This document shows positions 12,094 through 24,183 of a stretch of DNA of 64,000 nt, one piece after another; the first letter of the stretch is position 1, and each line of letters starts with the position of its first letter. Source of the stretch: Halocafeteria seosinensis (Eukaryota > Sar > Bigyra > Bicosoecida); the NCBI GenBank assembly GCA_001687465.1, contig LVLI01000166.1:1-64000 (forward strand). Direction: 5' to 3'. The position numbers were made by a program, and so were the translations under genes. The notes beneath the pieces are model-generated. The model ran no database searches. It saw only the letters and a list, made by a program, of their open reading frames with translations, and was not told the DNA's origin.

Positions 12094-12538
12094 TCCTGTT
12101 GTTCAAACCGCAACCACAGGTGCGATATCAGTTATTCACCAGAAACAGACACATGCCATGTCCCTCCCCATACGGCTCCCATACATGCCACGAGCTAGAC
12201 TGTATCAACCAGAAGGACGCTGCAAGGTTGATAACATCTCTTCAACGAGGTGCCACAAAAGATTGTCCGGTTGCCCAGACACCGCAGCCGTTAACCTGGC
12301 GTTAACGATGTCAGAAGATGTCTTCACGTATAGGTAGATTATTAGTTGGTACTGCCCATCGTGTGCATATTATAGGTATATTACCCTAATGTTGTGGTAG
12401 TGGTATCATCAAGTGAGGTTCTAGTAGGGTGATAGAGCTGTGTGACCTTTGAGCGACGACGTGAAGGTGGTGGAATTCACAACACTTTTTGAGAAGAGGT
12501 AACAGACATATTCAGTGCAAGTGATTCCCTAGTGCACA
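12094..12538. other. Divergent promoter region
   Basis: Separates the 5' ends of the B9D1-like gene (minus) and the coiled-coil gene (plus). No coding or RNA signal is seen. Confidence 0.5.
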
Positions 12539-14839
12539 ATGGCAACAGTGGAGCAGAGCTCGGCTGCTCTAGCAGAGCATATTTCGAGCTCACAGGTTGA
12601 TGCAACCAGCTCAACAGCGCAGATTACAAGTTCCTTGGAGCAGAAGAATCCCCACCAGCTTCCCTCCGAAGATATCGAGGAACTGTATGGAGCCTTAGGT
12701 AAGGAACTTGTTGTACCTCTAACGACAGACTTTTTCCTAGTACTTACCAGCGCTTTTTGAGACACAGGCTCTGCTATGGACTCTGCAGCCATTCTACAGA
12801 GGAGTGCGGCATCGACGTTCTCGACGACTGCTCGCTCGGTGGATCCGCAAAACTCTGAATGGAAAAGGAAATTAGCATCAGAATCTGTACGCTCAGGGTC
12901 GAGTGCTGCGCCGACGGCACAGGCTCCTGCAGCCCGGAACACCACCACGTACTACGACTCGCGGGCCATTGGCAGAACTACTGGGGGGAGGAAATTCACA
13001 CAGTTTGTGTCGAAGACCAGACGGATGAGACGAGACTTAAGGGAGAGTATTCCAACTGTAGGATTCACCGAACAAATGGGTGCCTCCACTGAAGATCCTG
13101 CCAAGTTATGGAACCAGCGGGTAGGGAAAACGGACAGTAGGCGTCCGGTTGGTACGTTGCATTCTTTTCTGGGCACCGTTTCCGGGCTATAATCTACACT
13201 TGGTTTCACAGAGATAAGTGGAATACAAAGTAATCCCGAAATGAGATATCTCCCTACGCCACCTGTCTCTCCCCATACTAAATACGAGAATAAGACGGTA
13301 TATGTGGCCAAACCAAAGAGTACTCCAAGGAAGCCGGTGAAACAAGACTACACTTCGGACAGAGACCAACCCCGCTCGTTGTCCGAGGAAACAACGAAGT
13401 ACCGGCAGCAGCCCACACCTTACTGGTCATCTCCTGTCGTTTTCCAGGGACCGACTCCGTCGCACGAATACGTCAATTTTCCAACATCGACTGTAGTTAA
13501 CCCGCCTTCCGTTAATGTAAACCCTCCTCCTGTGCATGTACATGTTAATAATAACTATGCACATGAGACGGGGGAAACGAAGACAGACAACTCAGACACG
13601 TATTACCAGCAACAAATTTATGAACTGCGGAGGGCGATCGATGATCTTAACCGCAAGTCAGAAGAACTCTATCATCGGCTTCTGGAATCGAAAACATCGG
13701 ATTACAGAGGTCCCTCAGACGAACAAATATTGTCCTTGGTAACCAGTTTAGCTCTTCAAGAATCGCGTAAGCTCACTCTTATTGAAGTAATTGATCCATT
13801 TCGATGAAGTATACGTCTATTATCCCCGTTTCCGCAGGTGGCTATGAACGGCCCCAGCAACAGCCTGTCACCGTAAATGTACATTCTCCCGAGCAGAAAC
13901 AAGAGGAACATAGCGATAAAGAAAGCGTGGCAGAACACGCAATACAAATGCTATCTAATATCAGTGCCCAGTTCGAAAACGTAAGTCCTTACATTCGTTC
14001 ATTCAACTGTTGTCCTTACATTCGTTCATTCAACTGCTATTTCTTGACGTTTCTAATACCTATCTCAGAGTCAAAACCGATGGGCGGAGTTGTTGTCTGG
14101 ACGCCTAGATAGAGAGGATAAACTCTTTGATGAATTTCAAGCGCTTCGTCAGGCGATGGATGACGCAAGAAACAGACCTCAGGAAGAAGCGTCGCAGGAT
14201 AATTCGTTGCCCTTCGGAGAGATACTGGAGCAAATTAACAGGATGGTAGATAGGTTCTCATCTACCCTCTCGGATGCATACCAAGGGCAAATGGGAAATT
14301 TAGCCGAACAATTCGGCAAAATCAGGGAAGATATGTTGAATTTCGCCAGAGAGAGTCAGGGCGATGCTGAGCCTGAGCCATTCCACCGACAAATCACAGT
14401 CTCACGATGCGCCACCGTACACCATCACGTTCCTTCTGAGCATACAGAAGCTCGTTCAGAACCGCAGCGTACCACTCAACAGCCACCACAGGAGTCCTTT
14501 AGTACAAGTTCCACATCTGAGGAGAGTGGCATGGATATTGCCACGTACATCAACATGCTTAGACGAAGCCATCAAAGCCTGTATTCCGAGGAAGATGAAC
14601 TCTTAGTCGATGAGCGAGATGCTTATGAACCGGAGTCCAGTCCTCAAAGAGGACATCAGCAGTGGGCTGAAGACACCAGCGCTGATCGACTTGGCATTAA
14701 CGATGAGTCGAGAGGAGGCATTGCTGCCGTTGGCGATGTGGGAGAAAGACCATCGCGGAACATTCCGGAAGACTCTGATTCGCTTTCCACGTCGACGTTC
14801 CCATTGAGTGAAGAAGAGTCAAACGACGTTAGCTATTGA
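12539..14839 (+). CDS. Coiled-coil, low-complexity protein, 670 residues
   Basis: Not recognised. The CDS is join(12539..12698,12768..13151,13212..13766,13838..13980,14069..14839). Introns 1-3 are phase 1 and intron 4 is phase 0. The protein is Ser/Gln/Glu-rich. A Pro-rich stretch (residues about 255-290, NPPSVNVNPPPVHVHVNNN) precedes a predicted coiled coil (YYQQQIYELRRAIDDLNRK and onward, about 310-340). A second helical region (ELLSGRLDREDKLFDEFQAL, then EILEQINRMVDRF) follows exon 5. The C-terminal 150 residues are acidic and Ser-rich. It could be a cytoskeletal or ciliary scaffold, but nothing diagnostic is present. It ends 14 bp from the convergent next gene. Confidence 0.75.
13985..14036 (+). 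repeat. 25-bp direct repeat inside intron 4
   Basis: Two perfect copies of a 25-bp unit (13985-14009 and 14012-14036), separated by TT, occupy most of the 88-bp fourth intron of the coiled-coil gene. This looks like a local duplication; each unit contains CATTCGTTCATTC. Confidence 0.85.
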
Positions 14840-14853
14840 ACTGGTCTCGCCTG

Positions 14854-15785
14854 TTACGGGCCCAAAAACGCTTCAACATGTCTATACTCGGAGGAAACTT
14901 CTCCTACGGACATAAATCCGAATGATTTATCTCGCACTATGCGGTGAGCCTCCCCCGTGGAATCCACACGCACAACAGCAAACACTTCTCTACTATCAGG
15001 ACTGCATGCGCACACACACACACACACAGCGGAATTTCTTTCATTAAGTGGTGAACCTGTGGAAAAGGCCACAGGCTAGTTAACAAACTTACACGTTATA
15101 TAATGTAATGGGTTTAAGTCCCCTTTCCTCCGATGTTGTCGATTCCCTGGAGAGCTCGTAGTTTTCGAGAAACAACCTAACATCACGCTCGGTAGCCCCA
15201 GGTGGCAAGGAGCGTAGGATTACAGACGGTTCCCCGACTCTTAAGGCAACACTCTGTCTGGCTGTTTGAAAGTCTCGATGAGACGCCTGTATTAGCGAAA
15301 GTTACGACAAAGTAGAATAATAAAATAAAGCCGAACACCATCATTCTCGCTCATACCGGTTCGATGTTAATAACTCGTGTGTGTACGGTCTGCTGTAGAA
15401 ACGCTGTCGCCTTTTGTAAATCTGTGGGCTGAATTTTGGCATACCATACTAGTTTGCGCACATCTTGGAACCACACAGCAAGGTCATCAGTGGAGGCTTC
15501 GATTCCTGCTTGCTGCAAAATCCTCAGCACGTCCACCGACAAGGCCTTGGGACTCGTTCCTTTGATTTGTACGTAGGCGTAATTCTCAGGTTGATAATGC
15601 GGGTATGGGTCCCAGCTCCTCCTCGACGAGGAGGACGACTGATTTGACACTAGAGGGGAATGAATGGCATGGTCTCTCTGTTGACGAATGACATGGGAGG
15701 GAGTTCTGGAACTGAAAGCTCTCCACTGCCTCTGGCCAGTGGCGCCGACTCTAAGGCCTATGCGGCTGATGACAACTGAACTCAT
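14854..15785 (-). CDS. Probable organelle-targeted RRM-like protein, 256 residues
   Basis: The CDS is complement(join(14854..15001,15093..15286,15357..15785)). The ATG at 15785 gives an N-terminus (MSSVVISRIGLRVGATGQ, then RQWRAFSSR) rich in Arg/Ser and free of acids, typical of a mitochondrial presequence; an upstream ATG at 15818 is an alternative. Two regions resemble RNA-recognition-motif halves: ENYAYVQIKG with a following helix, and PSVILRSLPPGATERDVRLF, then REVFAVVRVDSTGEAHRIV. The second is joined across intron 2. That intron contains a CA microsatellite whose translation would otherwise give a Cys-Val run. A mitochondrial RNA-binding role is inference. Confidence 0.65.
15011..15028. 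repeat. CA dinucleotide microsatellite
   Basis: Nine CA units within the second intron of the minus-strand RRM-like gene, upstream of its GCATGCAG acceptor. Confidence 0.9.
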
Positions 15786-16008
15786 CTTTGAATGAATGAA
15801 CACGGATAGATTATACATACACTTTTGCGGCTAACAATGCATGCCATGAAATCCATGATAAGCCCGTGTAGGGTTCATCTTCACAAAACAAAGCCGCATT
15901 ACAAGACATGATATAGTGGTAAGCCAAGTCATTGTTAGTGTGTTATTTTTGTCCTGGATCAGACTGCACGTCTTGGGGAAGCGAACGTTGTTTCTGTTCT
16001 TCTTCGTG

Positions 16009-19000
16009 CTACCGAGCGCTCCTCACGAGCCGCGCTCGACTTCCACGAGAGACAGCTGAAGTGGCCACTCGTTTCTTACTTGCGGGTTTCTTTAGACGAC
16101 GCGGGGAAGGAGTGCTTTTCCTCTGCAAAATCTTATAGACGGTCTCATCTGCTGTCGACTGAGAAACTGCCTCGGAGGATGCTCGAACTGAACCCTCAGA
16201 GTTTCGCAATTGAGTTGAGGACTCCACCTCGAGAGAACGAACACTAGTAGGATCTTCTAGGATACTACTTCGGTTGCCCACTTGCTTAGGAGAGAGAGCA
16301 TCCTTGCTTTCCCTCAACACTGAAGCCGATATCTTAAGTCGGCAGCTGACTTCACTTTCAAAAGTTCGGCGAGATACCTGTTCCACACGGTTAAGGTCAT
16401 CGATGCCACTACACGGCTCATGCGAATGAGGGGAACCTCTCTCCATGAGCTGTCCATAGCTCGCACCCTCAAACTGTTCACTGTTCGGTTGGCTCGCATC
16501 AGCAGCTTTTGCGGATTTGCAGTCAAACTCGTTCCAACTGCCATATGAGGCGGATACACTTGATGCTGCGGTGTTAGCACGCCCACGAGGCAGAGCTGCA
16601 GAGGCGATGCGACTTGTGCTACAAAGTTGAGTGTCGACATCGATATCCCGAGAGAACAGCAAAGAAGATTTCTGCTGGTTAGATTCTGTTAAGGCTTCAT
16701 GTCGACCACCGGAGGTCTTCGAACGGGTCTGAAAATGATGGGCTCCGGGGAAATACGCTTTCGGTGTCTGTCCCCGTCGCTGTAAAGTAGTACCTCGTAA
16801 GAAATTATTCTTTGTGTCCGGAGGGATCGGTCGAAGATGGCTCTCGTTGTCTGTATAGGAGGCGTTGGCGTACGTGGTCGAAACTCTGGTACCTGCTTGA
16901 GGTGAGTTCTGCGTATACTGAAGTCCACTGCGATAAGAAATCCTGCTATCGTGCCTAGGAACGCCCTTCTCGGAATCATCCATGTCTTTGATGTGGTTTC
17001 CAGCATCTTCAGCGCCAATCTCTTTCCTTGACCAAAACGGTGTTCGATCCCTGCCAATATCAGTCTCGCAAAGTGCTTCTCCGGCAGAGAGGGACGGACG
17101 TTTTGGGCTCCGCGGCGCCCAAAGACCCTTCAGGTTTTCTGGAAGGTAGGTAATTTTCGGACTTCCGCGGTTTTCCGATGCAACACCAGTATTAACGTTC
17201 CTCTGGATTTCTTCTGGCGGAACTCTGTCGGTCGTTTTCCGAGGCAAACGGGAGTGACTAAATGCTAAAGCATTGCCAATAAAATTCGAGGTCTTAACGT
17301 ATCTTTCATTCGAAACGGGTTCAATCTCGTCCCCAAGATCAACTTGACTAACAGATACTCCTGAGGTACAAGAATGCCTATTAGTGTGGAACCCCTCCAA
17401 AGAAGGATACACTTGATACTGTCGCTCGTATGTTCTTTTCGTTCCCGCAGCATCAATTATGGTCCCAATTGACGGTTCATGGCGCTGGCCTATCAATTTT
17501 TGCGCTTTTGGAAAAGCTTCACCGGAGCCACGGATTCCGTCTCGAGCCGACTGTATCTCATGTCTCGACCGACGACTCCTATTTCGCATAGCAGCGGCGA
17601 CAGAAGTTTCGCATTCGTACGTGTTTGGAGAACGACCATCCCGCTGGTATCGGCTCTGTGCCAAACTTGTTGAAGCGCTATGCTCCGTTGTGAGTGTAGA
17701 TTCGGCGCCGTAAAGGGAATTCTCGGGCTCCGAAGCATTGACTGTCAGGCTTGTCTCCGCAGACGAAAGCATGGATCGTGAATCTACTTGGGGGCGCTGT
17801 TCAACCGGGGGATAATATGCAAGGGAAATTGCACACCGAGTGTCACTTTCCTCGATGTGAACGGTATCACCATGACCGAAATCCTCTAAAACATCAGCCG
17901 GTCCTTCCGCGAAAGCCTCAGCTGCGCCCTCAGAAGCCATGCTGTCCCCACTCTTGCTGCTCCTGAATGAGGTGTTTTCCTTCAGGTTTTCGTCTTCCAA
18001 CGGACTTGTATGCTCAAACCATGCAGTCTGGCCGAAACAAGTCCCCGAGAACGGTGATCTTGTCTTCTCAGAAGGTGAAAGAGACGGAACATGAATAGTC
18101 TGCCTAGGGGGTGCTGCTATGGACAACGTAGTAGGGGGGGAACCGGCTTCCTCGTTCGCTACCCCAGAACCTGCATCTTCTCGAGTTACTATCTCAACTG
18201 TAAGCCTGGGAGTGGCTGACGCCCCGGACACCATATCGGTATCAAAATCGCTTGCAGCAGGTTTGTTCTCCGGAGAGGGTGAAGCGTGAAAATTTGTACC
18301 AACATCACTGGCTTTCGCAGCAGGAACGTTCTCCGAAGGTGACGCGTGAGAATCTGTACCAAAGTCGCTGGGTTTCGCAGCAGGTTTGCTCTCCGAAGAA
18401 GGCGACGCGTGAGAATCTGTATCAAAATCGCTGGCTTTTGCACCAGAATTGTTCTCCGAAGAAGGTGATGGGTGAAAATCTGAGCGGTCTCGATGCAAAT
18501 CTTGCTCAGCTGCAAAGTCTGATTGTTGACCAGAGTCCTCAGTAGCTAGTTCCTGGTCGACTTCAAGCTGCATTCCCATCAAGGCTTGTTGGTTTTCCCA
18601 TGCCTCTTCTGGCCGATTACTAAGGTTGCCACCATCATCGGAACCGCTGAAGCTGTAGGCTTCACTAGAGAACGCCTCGTTGTCATCCTCGGTATTCTTT
18701 TCGGTTGCTGACGACTCTCGCCCAGCTGGCAGCCCTTGCATGGCACTGACACCTTCCTCTTGATCAGGGGAAGAACGACATTGAGACTCGGGAGAGGGCA
18801 TTGTACTGGGAGTGGTATCTCTTTCTCGAGGAGTCCTGCTCACAACTGTTTTCATAGTTGCTTTCGGGATTTTGTCGACTTGTGAGACACTGCCGGACGA
18901 GTTCGACGCTGGTCTGAGACCGGAACCGGTTTCGCCCGCACTTGGAGTACCATCTGCGAAGTGGTCGACCACCTCATCATTACCTTTGTGCCAGTCTAGT

Positions 19001-22000
19001 TCACTATCTTCTCGCGCATCCTTGGGCTCCTCCTTCGTACGCTGCCTGTAGAGATGATTCAAGTCGCGGAGTGTTCCAACGAAGGCACTGTCTTCCTCCT
19101 GTTCGGTCATACAAGGCCATGTATAGTCCGCTGTCGAAGACAGCTCGACCGCGCTTGTGGGGACAGTAGCGACCGCAAGTCTCGCAGGAACCCCAGAAGA
19201 TTGGACGAGAAAAAACGCGGAATACGAAAGATTACGGTGCTTTTCGTACTGTTTTTCACCCCTCATTGCGTTGTTCTGCGGTGCCTCCTCGGCATCGGAA
19301 CCAGAGAAGGCGCCGTACGCTTGCAGGCTCGCAAATACCATGCTCGAGTCTAGTAAAGTCCGATGCCTGCAATTGGCGTCATTCTCAGCCCACCCTGCTT
19401 CAGCCTTTAGAATCTCTTCAGGACTCTTCCCAAGGGAATTCGACAGTTCGCCTGCCTTTTTCACGAAGGCACGCCCCTTCAGTCGAGTCAATGTATCCCC
19501 GTCTTGTTTTCCGAATCCTTCACAAGCGATTCTTCGTATGCTAAAGTCTTCCTTAGTCGAATCGCTTTTCCCGCCGTCTTCTGATAGAGGTTGATGCCAC
19601 TGGATAACCTCTGTCACCAGAGCTCGGTGGTAGCGCCTTTGCCACGCGAGCCATTCGTTCAACGTTCTACATTTGATACGCCTCTTTCGAAAGTAAGAGG
19701 AATCATGTCTCCATCGCTGTGGAATTATTTTTCTCGAAGGTTTTAGCTCCAAGTAAAAGTCGATTGAGGTGTCGGTAGTGAATTCATTGCGTGCAACAAC
19801 ACACCATAGGCCAGTACGATGAAGCCGGCAGGCGCGCAAGACGGCGCTGTACCTGGTAGTCTGACACTTCTGCCCAGTCGCTGTTCCCTTCCATCGGGGT
19901 CCCTGTCCCAGATACGTTTCCAGCTGCTGCCAGAACCTTCGGGATATTGGTTGGAGAGACGCTGGCCAATAACGCCGAGGAGTGCGCAGATGGTCAGGCG
20001 GTTCTAGGAGCTGGCCTACAATACTGAAGTTGGTATACAGAGAATGTTGCGGCGCACTCCTATCATGCTCTTCGTCCGAACTTTCGGTTGAGTCCTCCGA
20101 CGAGGCATATGAAGTCGCGGGAGAACCACGTCCACTAGCTTGCTTCTTTGTTGATATGGACGAGCTGCCTCCCCTGATATTTGTGCTACCCTGCAAACGG
20201 GACGCTTTATTCTCTCGCATTCTCTCTTTTACACTCTCAATGTCATCCTCTTGAATTCTTGAGTTGCTCACATAGTAGGGGTCTAAACCTAGGCCGCACT
20301 GGATTCTACGAAAGCGCACGGCGACATCATAAGCCAGAGCTGCAGAAAGTTGGTCCGGAAAGATACCTATACGCTGCATATCTTGGCTCCGAACCACTCT
20401 CGGATCATTCTTCTCTTTATGAACTGGATTGAATCGATGGTCGGCGGGCATTTCCGCAACCCATTGCCATTCGCGAGCATCGGAACCGATGAGAGCGCTT
20501 CTTTCACTGCTAGTAGCTGTTTCCTGAGCCGGCATCTCGGATCCGTTTACAATTTTGACAGGACGCACACCAAGGAGTTCCCAATCTCGCACATCGATTC
20601 TATTTTCCCAATACATATTTAGCCCCTTCCTTTCACGATCCCCTACAACGTCGGTAGAAACGGTCCGTTTACTTAAGGAAGACGCTTCGCTATCTTCGCC
20701 ATGAGCACCGGGCGTGCTCTCTCTGATACTCTTGCTTAACTCTTTACCTGATTCGGTTTTGGTTTTTCGCAGTTTCCGCGCCTCCTGGCGTGCATTCCGT
20801 CGGTAAAACAGTCGTTCATTGCTCTTTAGGTACCGGACCTTAGCATTCCTCAGTCGCTGCCGTCTCCTAAATTCTTCTATAACCAAGCGGAGTTCATCGT
20901 CCAAGGACTTGTTATACAGTCTACCATCTTTATCCTGTGTCCACTTGCCCAGTTGCATGAAGTCTTTCACGGTCTGAGTATCATTCATCGCTGAGACCAC
21001 ACTGTTGGACAAGCCTCCGGCTCTCAAGCTTTCAGCTACTTTCCAGCGACCTGTGACAGAATCTACAGACTGCAAGGGTGATTTTCCTTTCCATGATGAC
21101 CGTACACGTGCTGTAGAGTTCCGCCTCAGCACGCTGCGATTTTGTGGTCCGTCCTGAGCTTGCAAGTCGGTTGGGTTTGATGAGTTTGCACCAGAGAAAG
21201 AGTCTGCACCAACGTTGGTATAACGGTGGCTATCTGCGTAATAGTCGCGGGAATACAGTCTGAAGTTTTCCGATACTTTTTGCAGCAATGATTGCGCTCC
21301 CTTGCTTCTACTATTAAGGAAACCTGATACATCATCCGGGAGATCAATGTTGCGCCAGTGGATTCCAACAAATGGGATTATCTCTGGTTTCAAACTAAGT
21401 TGAGGTTTTTCCAACATTCGGGCTATCGATGAGACACTCCCAATTTTTGAGAAGTCCTTCGACTCCTCGTCTGTGGCAGCAACGGTTCTGTTCAATTGTG
21501 CATCTATTTCTCCAGGGGTTTTAGCTTCCACAGCAATCATGTAGTGGCATAAGCAAAACGCAAGAAACTGGCAATATTCCTTCTCACCAGCGCTATCACA
21601 CCAAATGTCGGCCAATTCGAATAGTGAATCCATCCAAGTATCTCTGTTTAAGAACTCTGCTGAACTGATTCCTTGCAAACGAATATCTCGTTCCCAGTCT
21701 AGTTCGGATAAGGCCACAGCTTCTCCAAACCGCCTCTCCGAAACTCGAACGCTGTAATCCACACTCTCGTTCTCCTCTTTGACGTCGTTTAAGCTTTCTG
21801 ACACTCCCGAGAGGACTAGGTGAAGCACTGACATTGCCCTGACATACGTTTGCTTAATGACTCCACTCATAGACGACGTTAGTCTCGTCTTAGCTATTCT
21901 CCACCATGCTTGCAGCCACTTCTGAACATTTTCAGTGTATCGTAAACGGTGTCGATAGACCAAATTTTCTACTGTGTAGTAGGAAGCATCACCTTGGTTG

Positions 22001-22489
22001 ATGTAGGATACAAGGGGAAACGGAGTCTTGGAAAACGTTGATTGACTAGCGTGTTGTCCGCTGTTTTTCCGAGGCAACTTTAGTCGATGATTCTCATGTT
22101 TTTCACTGGAATCACTCGCTCTTTGCGGAGAAAACAAAGGCTGACATGGCCTTTGTAGGTACTCGCGTTGATCAGTCTCAGTCAAGACCCCAAGGCTTTG
22201 GGAACTCTCTAACACCCGCTTCTGGTACTGATTCTGCAAATCGTCAGGAACTATTTGTCGACGAGAAGGCAGTAATATAAGCCATGAAAACACTACTTAC
22301 GAGCTTCCTCAGATCGCCTCCCTCAATCTTCATCCTCGGAATCCGCAGCAAGCATCGTTTGTATCTCTCTGCGGGAACCAGGTTGTTTTGCGGCTGCTGC
22401 TCCAGGCCAAAGCTTTCCGTCGAAAATTTCCGATCAGTTTCCCCATCTCTGCTTTTCTCTCGTGAACTCGATTTGCCTCCAGAACTCAT
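16009..22489 (-). CDS. Large unidentified protein, 2137 residues, with AP2-like patch
   Basis: The CDS is complement(join(16009..22233,22301..22489)), phase 0 splice. Further short introns inside the huge second exon cannot be excluded, but the frame is open throughout. Residues about 90-300 are helical and aromatic-rich (WLQAWWRIAK, ELDWERDIRLQG, LFELADIWCD, EYCQFLAFCLCHYM). Residues about 650-710 show a pattern reminiscent of an AP2/ERF DNA-binding domain (EWQWVAEM, then RIGIFPDQLSAALAYDVAV, then PYYVSN). Residues 860-960 are basic with Trp-Arg clusters. Beyond residue 1100 the protein is Ser/Glu-rich and probably disordered, with a four-copy repeat near 1315-1400. The end is very basic (KKPASKKRV, SRGSRARLVRSAR). 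A nuclear, DNA-associated role is plausible but is inference. Confidence 0.75.
18228..18480 (-). repeat. Four tandem ~20-22-residue protein repeats
   Basis: Imperfect 60-66 bp repeats inside the large minus-strand gene. They encode units of the form HASPSSESKPAAKPSDFGTD with variation (SENNSGAKASDFDTD, SENVPAAKASDVGTN, PENKPAASDFDTD). The units share the HxSPS start and the SDxxT end. The DNA is less well conserved than the peptide, suggesting older duplication. Confidence 0.85.
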
Positions 22490-23136
22490 GGTGACAATGC
22501 AAGCGCCTCCGAGTTTGTAACGGAGTGGTGGAGAAGGAGTGATCAACCCAACCGACACCTATGCGAGCCTTTATCTACAGTCCAGGAGCCTTTCTGACAG
22601 CAGCAGTAGTCGAGAGGGATTTCGCAGCACTTTAGCAGCCAACGCAAAGGTAGATCAACGTCATCCTCCCTCTACAATGGTGTCGTAGAAGACCTTATGA
22701 TAGGTCCCTATCGCTCTGTGTGAAGGGATTCGGCGCGGTTAACCTCGTTGACCCACCTTTCTACACATATACAGCGACACAACAAAAGTGTATTCCCTTG
22801 ATAAAATCGATATTTGGTTCGCGATCATATACAATAGGAGAAGACAACACGAACGCCAATGTGTAGCATATGCGACGGGTGTATGAGTTACGGCGTGTTC
22901 TATCAGGTCGCATGATCGCAACCGCGCCCTTTTGTTACACGCTTTTGTTACACACCCAGGGCACGGTGTCCGTCGGACGCCGTCCATCTTTGTTTTTCTC
23001 AAGTCAAGGAATGCAAAATACATGTACTGGTAAAGAAGATCGGGATCGTAATTTTTGCAAGGGCTGCACCACTTAACATGAATTACGGAATCGCTGCGGT
23101 TAGTGACAATCTTTGTACACAGCATTCTGAGCATTC
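22490..23136. other. Gene-free stretch 5' of the large gene
   Basis: Contains the 5' flank of the 2137-residue protein gene and the 3' flank of the first Cys-rich paralogue. An open frame across 22739-23143 on the minus strand has no protein-like composition. Confidence 0.5.
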
Positions 23137-24183
23137 CTACCAATGTTCTTCACCATCGTCATCGTCATCCCCTGAGTAATCTCCGTATAGCTCCCGCTCC
23201 CGGAGGATCGCTTCACGACGCTTGTCCTCGCACCAATAGCAGGAGCTCCCCGCCGCGCAGAAATAATGTTTACCGCAATCGGTGCAGTGTTTTTCTCTGC
23301 AATCCCGAAAACACTTCCCATTTCTTGGGCAACGCGTGCAGTGCAAATGGTTTTTACCAAAACTAAGGCGGGGCACTCCCTGACATAGCCCGCTCACGTA
23401 GTAGCCGAGGCCACATTTAGAACAGAAAACAGCGCCTTTCTGGAAGTCACTGTCTCCCTCATCCGGTTGGCGTACAATGTCTTTCGCCCGCGCAGTTACT
23501 TTTTCAGAACATTCCTTGCATTCGTCTTGCCATATCACAGCTTCCTCGGGATAATCGAAATCAATATCAATGAAGCCCGCCTTCAGCGACAACAAGAAAC
23601 ACTTGGAGCAATCCCTCGGATCCGTCTTCAACCTCTTCGAGATCAGGTCCTTGGCTTGCTTCATCGTTCTCTTCCTTCCTTGATGGACAAGAAGAGCCTT
23701 TGTGATATCTCTCTCAAATGATAACTCCTTGAAAATTGCGAGAATCCCGTCTTTGCTATCGGATTCATGGTCCCAGGTTGATCTGGGAAAGTCATACTTT
23801 TCGAACACTTGGCGACATTCCTCAAGAGTACAATCCTCCCGATGAAGAAAATCACGCATCTCCTTGCACATATCCTTTACATCTTTCAACCTTCGTTCGA
23901 ACCATTTCCGGTATTCCTCAGCAGCCTCTTCGGCACTCGCAACTGTAGGCTTCTTACTGCGACTCGGTGCCGGGGATCCTGAACTCAAAGGTACGGAGTT
24001 CTCCTTTTCGAAAGAACTTGCTGCCAGATTTCCTTGTGAATCAGTCAGTCCGTTAGGAGAGGTAGAGGCGAAGTCATTTTGCTTTGCTCTCTTAGGATTT
24101 CCATTGTCGATGGAGTTGTCAACGGCCAAATGCTCGCTTGACTCAGTCATAGGATGCTTACCACCATGTTTGCATGCACTCAT
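23137..24183 (-). CDS. Cys-rich protein, tandem paralogue 1 (348 residues)
   Basis: Function unknown. Single exon; the ATG at 24183 was chosen because the upstream in-frame start is GTG. Residues 1-95 are polar with a KRAKQND basic patch. Residues about 100-190 are helical (EEAAEEYRKWFERRLKDVKD). Residues about 195-330 are a cysteine array: DCSKCFL, then DECKECSEK, CSKCGLGYYVSGLC, HLHCTRC, CFRDCREKHCTDCGKHY and CYWC. That is enough Cys/His for several zinc sites. The tail is very acidic (YSGDDDDDGEE). The neighbouring minus-strand gene at 24823-25771 is a clear paralogue over the helical and Cys-rich parts. It may be a nucleic-acid or protein-binding zinc protein (inference). Confidence 0.85.
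   Translation of the reverse strand: MSACKHGGKHPMTESSEHLAVDNSIDNGNPKRAKQNDFASTSPNGLTDSQGNLAASSFEKENSVPLSSGSPAPSRSKKPTVASAEEAAEEYRKWFERRLKDVKDMCKEMRDFLHREDCTLEECRQVFEKYDFPRSTWDHESDSKDGILAIFKELSFERDITKALLVHQGRKRTMKQAKDLISKRLKTDPRDCSKCFLLSLKAGFIDIDFDYPEEAVIWQDECKECSEKVTARAKDIVRQPDEGDSDFQKGAVFCSKCGLGYYVSGLCQGVPRLSFGKNHLHCTRCPRNGKCFRDCREKHCTDCGKHYFCAAGSSCYWCEDKRREAILRERELYGDYSGDDDDDGEEHW

Noticed and set aside
14854-15072. Single-exon frame with a Cys-Val repeat (translation of the CA microsatellite)
   Set aside because: The repeat falls inside an intron; joining 15093 to 15001 gives a continuous RRM-like sequence without it.
22739-23143. 134-codon minus-strand open frame
   Set aside because: Composition is unlike the real genes, with no homology pattern, no splice context and overlap with the end of a supported gene.
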